From Bidens hawaiensis (Eukaryota > Streptophyta > Magnoliopsida > Asterales > Asteraceae), in NCBI GenBank assembly GCA_021521415.1, contig JAIQDT010005018.1, positions 62,001 through 126,000 on the forward strand: a DNA stretch of 64,000 bases, given 5' to 3'. The first letter of the stretch is position 1; each line of letters begins with the position of its first letter. The notes under the pieces are model-generated. The model saw nothing but the letters and a program-made list of their open reading frames with translations. It had not been told where the DNA came from and made no database searches. Positions 57,561-64,000 of the stretch are shown one piece after another. The position numbers and the translations under genes are program-made.

Positions 57561-58252
57561 TCTTCCGAACATCTAAAATTTTAAACCATAAATGGATGTA
57601 TAAATAACGAAAATGAGTCACAAAATTTTTAAACTTCGCTATTCTCGTATAAAAATGTATAATTAAATCGAACCGAAAGCTGGGTATTCGTGTAGACTTC
57701 CAGTTAAAACACATTGTAAAGCATACAAGAGTGCAACCATATTCTTTTCACAAAGAGAACATGGTCACGTTTGAAAACTTAAAGTTGTGATTCATATGGC
57801 GTTGAAAGTGGTATGCTTTGGCTTAATAGAGTTCATGCTCTTTCCTAACTCTCCAGGTAAGCAACCGGGTCCCGCGTCTGATTGGGATTTATACGCATTG
57901 CTTATCCTTAGGTATCAATAACCTTGGTGTCAAGAGTTTCGGAAAACAGGCACGTCCTCCTTACAGTTTACTACATACCCGCCATAAGAACCATATTTAA
58001 GAGGAAGATATATCGGACAACCAAAAATCGAAAATTTGATTACTGAAATTGAAAATCTTTGCGTTAGGCATAAGCCTTGGACTTGTGTGTTCTTGTGTAA
58101 TTGAAGTAATTGAATCATCAGTATAATAGTATCAAATAAGTGCTTTGAACAATCAAATAGGGCCCACATAATTTCTAACATGCAACCCTACATAAATAAA
58201 AATAAGCTATAACTAACTAGAACATTACGTCTAATGTCCTATCTTATAGTCA
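57561..58252 (-). other. non-coding stretch left of a PBS-like site
   Basis: If the element implied by the PBS at 58253 is real, this would be its leader and gag on the minus strand, but the 83-codon frame there (57930-58181) has no recognisable gag motif. Confidence 0.3.
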
Positions 58253-58270
58253 CGGCTTTGATACCAATCT
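58253..58270 (-). promoter_or_regulatory. PBS-like site next to an LTR end
   Basis: On the minus strand TTGGTATCAAAGCC directly follows an LTR end (GGGTGTTACA, then GA). This is the usual arrangement for chromovirus or copia elements with an initiator-Met primer and places the internal region to the left. Confidence 0.6.
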
Positions 58271-59210
58271 GTAACACCCCGGCTAAAGCGGAAACGCCTG
58301 AGTGTGACGAACAGATTGCCCAAAACACATGTGGCACTATTAAGTGACAATATTATCATTAATTGATTTAATTCATTCCAAAGCATCAAGTACACAAGTT
58401 ATTTCAAATGAACAAACACAAGAGAAAATGAACAAAACAAACATCTTCTTATTTATTATCTAGATAACCTAACTTCTAGTATCCTCTTCATTTCATCCTC
58501 TAATGAAAGTACCTGTAGCATATATATATATAATAATGTCAACTAATTGAATAGTTGGTGAGTTCACACAAGTTTTGATATACGTACATAAAAATCATAC
58601 AATTCCATGAACAAGTGTAAATGAGCAAGTAATGTCCTTTCCAACTGGGATTGTGCACCAGCGTACTCAGATAAACGCAAGTAAGGTCCTTTTCAGTTGG
58701 GATTGTGCACCAACGTACTCGGATAATGAGGCCCTTTTTCCACTCATAACAACAAATGTATTGAGCGCAAAGGGGGGCATATGATCATACTATCTTGAAG
58801 TAATCCATGAGCAAGTAATTTGTAGCAAGTAACAAGTAAACACACAAGTCCATGTAGCGAATTGTAGTTTATAAATAATGAATAAACGAAATTGAATTGT
58901 TGATAGGATATATATGCTATCCCTAAAATAGTTAAAAAAAAGGTAAAAAGGGGGTGTGAGAAACTCACCTTTGATATTGGAGACAACTTAAAGTAATAAC
59001 CGAAAGCGAGTTAACAAACGAGGCAATTGAATCTCACGAAACTATAAATAATAACGAAGATACAAAAATCAAGGATTAGTTACCGGAATTATAAAGTTAA
59101 TTAACTTATGTTAAATGGGGACTTGGGGATTTTTAATAACAAAAGTGAATAAAGTTTATATAAATCATTTGATGTTTATTAGTTGAAGAATGATTTGTAG
59201 ACAAATAATT
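58271..59210 (-). mobile_element. LTR end of a chromovirus-like element
   Basis: Begins TGTAACACCCCGGCTAAAGC; its complement GCTTTAGCCGGGGTGTTACA is the usual 3' end of Tekay-type LTRs. The complement of TTGGTGAGTTCACACAAG (58553) is another typical block. A 2 x 52-bp duplication lies at 58625-58728. The right boundary is uncertain, because a different LTR seems to start near 59211. Confidence 0.5.
58625..58728 (-). repeat. tandem duplication, 2 x 52 bp
   Basis: 58625-58676 and 58677-58728, both GCAAGTAA.GTCC.TTTC to ACTC.GATAA, with GGGATTGTGCACCA in the middle. Confidence 0.9.
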
Positions 59211-60424
59211 TGTCAGGTCCCCGATTACAACTGGATCTTACTTAATCATGTTATAACTCACACAGATTGATGTGTCGATAAGGGAGTTAATGACGGGTTG
59301 CTATATTTAGAAAGATTACTGTTTGTTAAAGGCGGAATCAATAACAAACATGATAGTTGCAATTAATAATCAGAGGTAGATAACACAAACAAGATTCACT
59401 CAAAAGATTTCCATTTATATAATTTTCATCATACAAAGTGGATAATCGATTTAGGGTTTCTTTTAGGAAAACGGCAGTAACTCAATAAATATTATCGTAT
59501 TCAGCCGCCAATTTTTCCGTGTTGTGTCTCTATCTTTAGTTGTGCCCTAATTATTCCTTTTATAGGCCTGACACCCTTGGACAGCTGTCATTCCTTCTAG
59601 AAACCCTAAATACAACGTACATAATAAAATTACATATTCAAAATAATCTAAGTGTAAAACAAGTCTTCCGGGTAGGCTTTGCATCAATCTTCATTTTCCG
59701 AGTACACTGTGTACTCTGCCATCCTTCAGGACTTGGTAACATAGAAGTGTGCCCGGGATCAGTTTTCGGGTAGACTTTACTTGAAGAGTATTTTACCAAG
59801 TAAAATACTCACCGGGTAGACTTCAATCTTCTTGACTTTGCCAGACTTTGCCCGACAAACTCTTACGAGCAACCTTGTTCTTCAAAGATCCATTTTAACT
59901 CTTTGCTATAAAATAACTTATTAGCAAAGTGTACTCGGGAGTACTGTTCCTTGCTTGAGTTGAACCTTGTCCGATATTACTTAAAGATATTCCTTTAGAT
60001 CATCAAGCTTGTTTGGACCAATATTATTAATGAATACCTTGCCCGGTCTTCCAAACACTTGGCTTCATGGACTTGGTTAGCCAAAAGCTTACTCGGGAGT
60101 GAACTTTACTTGGCTATGAATAACAGACTTGCTTGATAAAGTGAACCTTGCCCGGATTTACTAGTGAACCTTGCCCGGTAATACACTAATTTGCAAACCC
60201 TGCTCGGATATCCACTAAAGAAGACTACTGGAAGTTAACCTTGCCCGATAGACAAAATATCGTACCCGGCTAAGTAAAACCTTGCTCGGATGTCTAAGGT
60301 GTGCCCAGATCCATACTTAGCGAATTCTGAGGAGGTTGAGAAGATTCCAGTCTTCCATGTACTTCATTTTGGTCAAATCTTTGACTCAACAATCTTCCCC
60401 TTAGGTCAATTGTTTGACTCAACA
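59211..60424 (-). mobile_element. 3' LTR of the right-hand element
   Basis: The U3 begins, on the minus strand, TGTTGAGTCAAAC at 60424, directly after the PPT. A TATA box CCTATAAAAGG lies on the minus strand at 59559-59569, and its upstream side (59668-60312) is packed with CCTTGCCCGG, ACTCGGGAGT and CCGGGTAGAC-type motifs. The other end may be TGTCAGGTCCCCG at 59211, which I cannot confirm without the second LTR. Confidence 0.55.
59668..60312 (-). promoter_or_regulatory. array of CCTTGCCCGG / ACTCGGG motifs
   Basis: At least twelve copies: CTTCCGGGTAGG, GTGCCCGGG, TCGGGTAGAC, CACCGGGTAGAC, TTGCCCGAC, TACTCGGGAGTAC, CCTTGCCCGGTC, ACTCGGGAGTG, CCTTGCCCGGATT, CCTTGCCCGGTAA, CCTGCTCGGATA, CCTTGCCCGATAG, GTACCCGGC and CCTTGCTCGGATG. 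It lies in the U3 of the right-hand element. Confidence 0.7.
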
Positions 60425-60434
60425 ATCTCCCCCT
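60392..60434 (-). promoter_or_regulatory. duplicated polypurine tract and LTR start
   Basis: On the minus strand AGGGGGAGAT then TGTTGAGTCAAAC (junction at 60424), and 33 bases further AAGGGGAAGAT then TGTTGAGTCAAAG (junction at 60391). Confidence 0.75.
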
Positions 60435-60589
60435 AGATTGGAACACCTAAGCTGACCCAAAACATTTCTACGGTTACTTACACTTAGGCAAAATACACAT
60501 CAAATCAAAAGTCAAATTACATATTCAAATAACATAAACAAATTACATATTCAAAAACTGTCCATTGACATTACAAAAAACAGCCTATT

Positions 60590-63500
60590 CTATTGATCTT
60601 GTCTCTTTCTTGCATTATGAACGACTTGTCTTCGATTGACTATCTCAGAAGCAGCTTTCATTTTGAAGATATTAAGGGCTTGGTAGTGAGTGTGACTTTC
60701 TGGTATAGCCAAATCCCTTATATCCATCAAATCTTCATTATGCAGGCAGGTCAAGTGTTCATCTTTCTTAATAATCCCCAGTATTTTTCCATCAGAGTTT
60801 CTTAGTACAAAATGATCAGCATTCTCTTTGTATTCAATTTTAGCTATAATGCCATTCTTCTGTACTGTGTAGTTGGGGCGTCTCATTCTTCTTCTCAGAC
60901 TTATGCATGTATTCATGTTAGACAATGGATTATCATCCCTGACAGTCATTTGATAATCTCTCTCAGCTATGTCCATTCTCCTCAGCTTCCCAGTCCTTTT
61001 TGACTTGTGAAGTTGGATTGTTCTCTAATTTCTCTTTTCTTTTAAGATTTTGAACCCTTTGTCAGCTTCTTCCGTCAAAAATTTTGACAGATCATTCTTC
61101 TGTCTACCTGCCATTTTGTTTCTGTTTCGATAATCATACAATCTAAGAGTGACCATCCTTTCCAGTTGTTCTTCATTATACTCACGGAAGTCACTCCTAA
61201 CAACAATCTCTCTCAATTGTCTACTTTCCATAATCACCTTCAAGGACTCAGTGACAGAATCAAAGTACAGTTCTCTAGGAAGATCCACATCAGACTGTGG
61301 TCTTATTGTTCTTTGTTGTGCAGAACTGCTTGATTCACCTCTTCCTCCTTGACCTCTTCCACCTTGTGGAAATCTTCTTGAAATTGGAGGCCTGAAAGGA
61401 ATAGACTTCTTTGGTTTCCCAGGACTTAAGTTGAAAAACTTTATGTAGATGGCCTCTACCATTTCAATTGGAAGATTGGCAAGTTCAACAACATATTCTC
61501 CATGTTCTTTAAGTTCTAGTAACATTTTTGCCATTCCAGGAGTGTTTGCCAACCCAGCAGGTACAAATCTTCCTTCTGCATAGTATCTTGGGTTCTCACC
61601 TTCTCTAAAAGTTTTTTCCCATTCACTCTTTTGAAAATAGAAAAGGTTTTTCAGATCCTCCTTTTCCAAGACATTAAAGTGTGCTTCACTCATTCCCCTT
61701 TGATTGATCATTATGTTCCTCAGAATGTTGATCATCTCTTCATTCTCCCAAGGAACAAATGGTTCATCCTCAGGTTCAGGCTTCACTTCTTGAGGAGTAG
61801 GGGTTTCAACTTATCTGACTTTTTCTTTTGTCTTTTCCCTCAAAGTTTGAATTCTTCTCTTCTTTACTTGAGGTTCATCAGTTGGTTCAGACTGTTTAGA
61901 GCTCTCAGTTTGGACCCTCTTCAGTCTTTCTTTTCTTTTCAATTTGTTGTACTGGTCCAACACTGATTCTCTGGATAGGTTCTCAGCAATCTCAGGCTTC
62001 ATACCTCTTTCCAACAGGTATCCACACATACCTCCAAACTTTTTCTTTAAAGCTTCTGTCTTTTCAAGTTTCTCTTTTTCTTTTACACACTTTTCAATGA
62101 CCTTTTCTCTTTCACTGTTATACAAATCTTGTAGTTGGTCAAAGTTAAAATGAGACAGACTTTTTTCAGAATAGTTATGCCTTCTGAGATAATCTCTGTA
62201 TTTCTGGGCATCTCTATTATTTTGTTGCATAAGCTTCTTGAGAGTATTATTTTCTTCTTATAATCTCTGCTTCAATTCATCATCATTCATAGCAGCCAGG
62301 GTTTCGAAGCTTATACCAAATCTTCTTAACTTTATAACCAATGGATTTTTCCTTTTAGCTTCCAACACACTCAGCTCAATGTTTGTCCTATGTTCCTCAG
62401 TCATTGTGACTTGAGGAGACACAGCATTAGCAGCTTTGACAGTTTTTCCTTGATCATTTTCCGGGTCATCATCATTATCATCTGGATCCTCAGACTCATC
62501 CTCTCCTTCAGTTAAATCATGCATTGCATCAATCTTTGGTTCATCAGAAGGTGGATGATCTGGTTCACTTCTGATTGGCACATCAGGAACACCTTGAACT
62601 CTTTCACCTGGTTGCAAGGTTTGTAGTGGGACAGCCCTTAGAGGACTAGTTTCATCTTCTGGTGTTTCAACAAAATACTTATTTTTATCATCCACTTGCC
62701 CATCTTAGCAGCTCTTTCATGCTCAGTCTGCTCATATGTCCTCTTTTTTCTCATGTAGGTCTTGGCAAACCTATTGACTTTTTCAGCAAATTCTTCATGA
62801 AGTTTAGAAAGTCTTTCTCTTTTCTGGTTAAGTGTTTCATGAGGCTCAGTCACATTCACCCTTTCTGACCAGTTGTCAGTTGGGTTCTTCTTCAAATATT
62901 CTCTTACCTGTTCAGTCCATTTCTTGGCAGTCATTGAAGCAATGGACTCACCAATCTCTTCTTCAGTCATCATATCTGTATTCATATTGGTTGGTTCAGT
63001 AGTTTCAACTGACTTCTTTTCTGGTTGAATTTGAGGTTGAAACATGCTGACCACCATAGCTAGGGAATTGTCAGCTTCCTCAGCTCTGTTCATCATAATC
63101 AAAGTTTCAATTGCTTCTTGATCAGCCACATCATCAATAATTTCCTTTGCAAGTTCGGCTTGTTTGATCAAGATCTCCTGTTCAGCTATTTCTTCAGGAG
63201 TCATGGATTGAGCCAATATCTCTCTATCTCTTGTTTCTCTCAGAATGTTCTCTTGTTATCTTAAGGCCTCTTAATTGGCCATATCATCATCTTTAAATGC
63301 CACATCTTTTTCTGGATACGCCTTAACAGGCTCTTCTACACTGACTTTGGCCTTACCTTTCTCAATCCTCCTCTTCACATCCTCTTCATCCTCAGACTGT
63401 ACATAGTCATCAATTTCCTTTTCTAATGCTTCTAACTCAGGATCATACCCTGCCCTATTGGAGCTTTCTGGTTGTTCAGTTTGAGTGATGGGCTCCTCAA

Positions 63501-63987
63501 CAGCAGTATCTCCTTCATTCAATACTTCAGTTATCTCAACTCCAATTTGCATGTCAGTTAAGACATCATTAGCCATATCAATTGCAACTAAATTCTCTAC
63601 ATTCTCCTCAACATTTGTCTTTTCAGTCTCCTCCATTGTCTCAATATTCTCTTCACTCCATACTACTCTCACAATCTCATCATTCACATCATACTCCTTT
63701 TCTGCAACATCAGACATATCTGCTTCATAATCAATCTCTTCAATTATCCTCTCCTCAATATCCTCATCCTCACTATCATACATATTCAAAATTAATTTCA
63801 AACTGTCTGCAGTCTCTACAACTGTTACAGTTTCAGTTTCAACATTTGCACCAGAGACAGTTGGCATACTTTTAATCTCCCCCTGTTTTGGGGCAGCTGA
63901 GGTCTTCTCAACCTCCTGCTCCAGGGATTTGATTCTCATTTCAGCTTGTACCAACTTCTCTAATAACATCACATTCTCCTCTGTCAC
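60590..63987 (-). pseudogene. accessory ORF of the right-hand LTR element (partial)
   Basis: A minus-strand frame of about 1,100 codons running in from beyond 64000. It opens in the window with a coiled-coil-like segment (LLEKLVQAEMRIKSLEQEVE), then a long acidic region (63800-63280, DSEDEDIEERIIEEIDYEAD), a part rich in E and K (63216-62638), and a leucine and arginine-rich part (62695-61811). Then come SPGKPKKSIPFRPPISRRFP (61420) and LYFDSVTESLKVIMESRQLR, and a C-terminal fold with DHFVLRNSDGKILGIIKKDE (60790). One frameshift lies at about 62640-62695, with stops near 63270, 62255, 61810, 61025-61000 and 60590. The PPT lies 155 bases on. It is the last gene before a 3' LTR, as at 8537-11505, and the low-complexity plan is shared. 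Function unknown. Confidence 0.65.
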
Positions 63988-64000
63988 CTCCTCATTCCTT

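Noticed and set aside
60593..63875. Plus-strand frames such as 63485-63730 and 61631-61966
   Set aside because: Antisense shadows of the minus-strand accessory ORF; Ser/Phe/Leu-rich composition mirrors its acidic and lysine codons.
1..64000. Integrated plant pararetrovirus (caulimovirid)
   Set aside because: RT remnants are always joined to copia or gypsy type integrase/RNase H order or LTRs; no movement-protein or coat-protein motif noticed.
1..64000. Host genes with introns
   Set aside because: I found no exon series with recognisable protein motifs outside retroelements; short genes could be missed by eye.

Overview
This looks like a plant nuclear repeat block, most likely from an Asteraceae genome. 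The base composition is AT-rich. Every recognisable protein remnant belongs to a plant retroelement. Several parts resemble what I know from composite genomes, namely the gag and coiled-coil style of the Ty1/copia elements and their extra open reading frame downstream of pol, but the family assignment is inference. I found no host protein-coding gene, no rRNA gene and no CRISPR array. Almost all coding remnants carry stops, frameshifts or lost catalytic residues.

Layout. 1-217 holds the end of a minus-strand LINE. 772-848 is a tRNA-like, SINE-head-like fold. 2036-2503 is a partial LTR whose full counterpart lies at 42712-43419; both are bounded by CAAAC, so one minus-strand Ty1/copia element (outer copia) may span about 2.0-43.4 kb with many later insertions inside it. 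Inside lie, in order: a plus-strand copia remnant (copia-1; pol 2520-4630, long spacer with a 3 x 0.66 kb tandem array, accessory ORF 8537-11505, PPT and start of the 3' LTR at 11539); a plus-strand Athila-type Ty3/gypsy element (11911-27475) with gag-pol and the Athila ORF2; a non-autonomous LTR element of 2.3 kb (13411-15699, TSD AGCAT) inside the Athila 5' LTR; a MITE-like insertion in the Athila 3' LTR; then the body of the outer copia on the minus strand (27476-34197 and 42331-42562). The outer copia gag is itself split by an 8.1 kb minus-strand copia (inner copia, 34198-42330).

From 43.4 to 60 kb the window is a mosaic of LTR-like pieces, a solo LTR with perfect TSD (50825-51287), MITEs and simple or tandem repeats. 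From 60.4 kb to the right edge runs the accessory ORF of another minus-strand LTR element (60590-63987), with its PPT and 3' LTR.

The strongest candidate for something undescribed is a shared design of these elements. At least eight LTR-like segments carry an array of a short motif, private to each family, just upstream of a TATA box. In five elements the same private motif recurs in internal non-coding DNA, in three of them exactly between pol and the downstream accessory ORF. I infer that the U3 control module has been copied to an internal position, possibly to drive the accessory gene. Two further unusual signals are a roughly 200-bp non-coding module shared by two copia elements and the Athila element, and duplicated PPT-LTR junctions in two unrelated elements.
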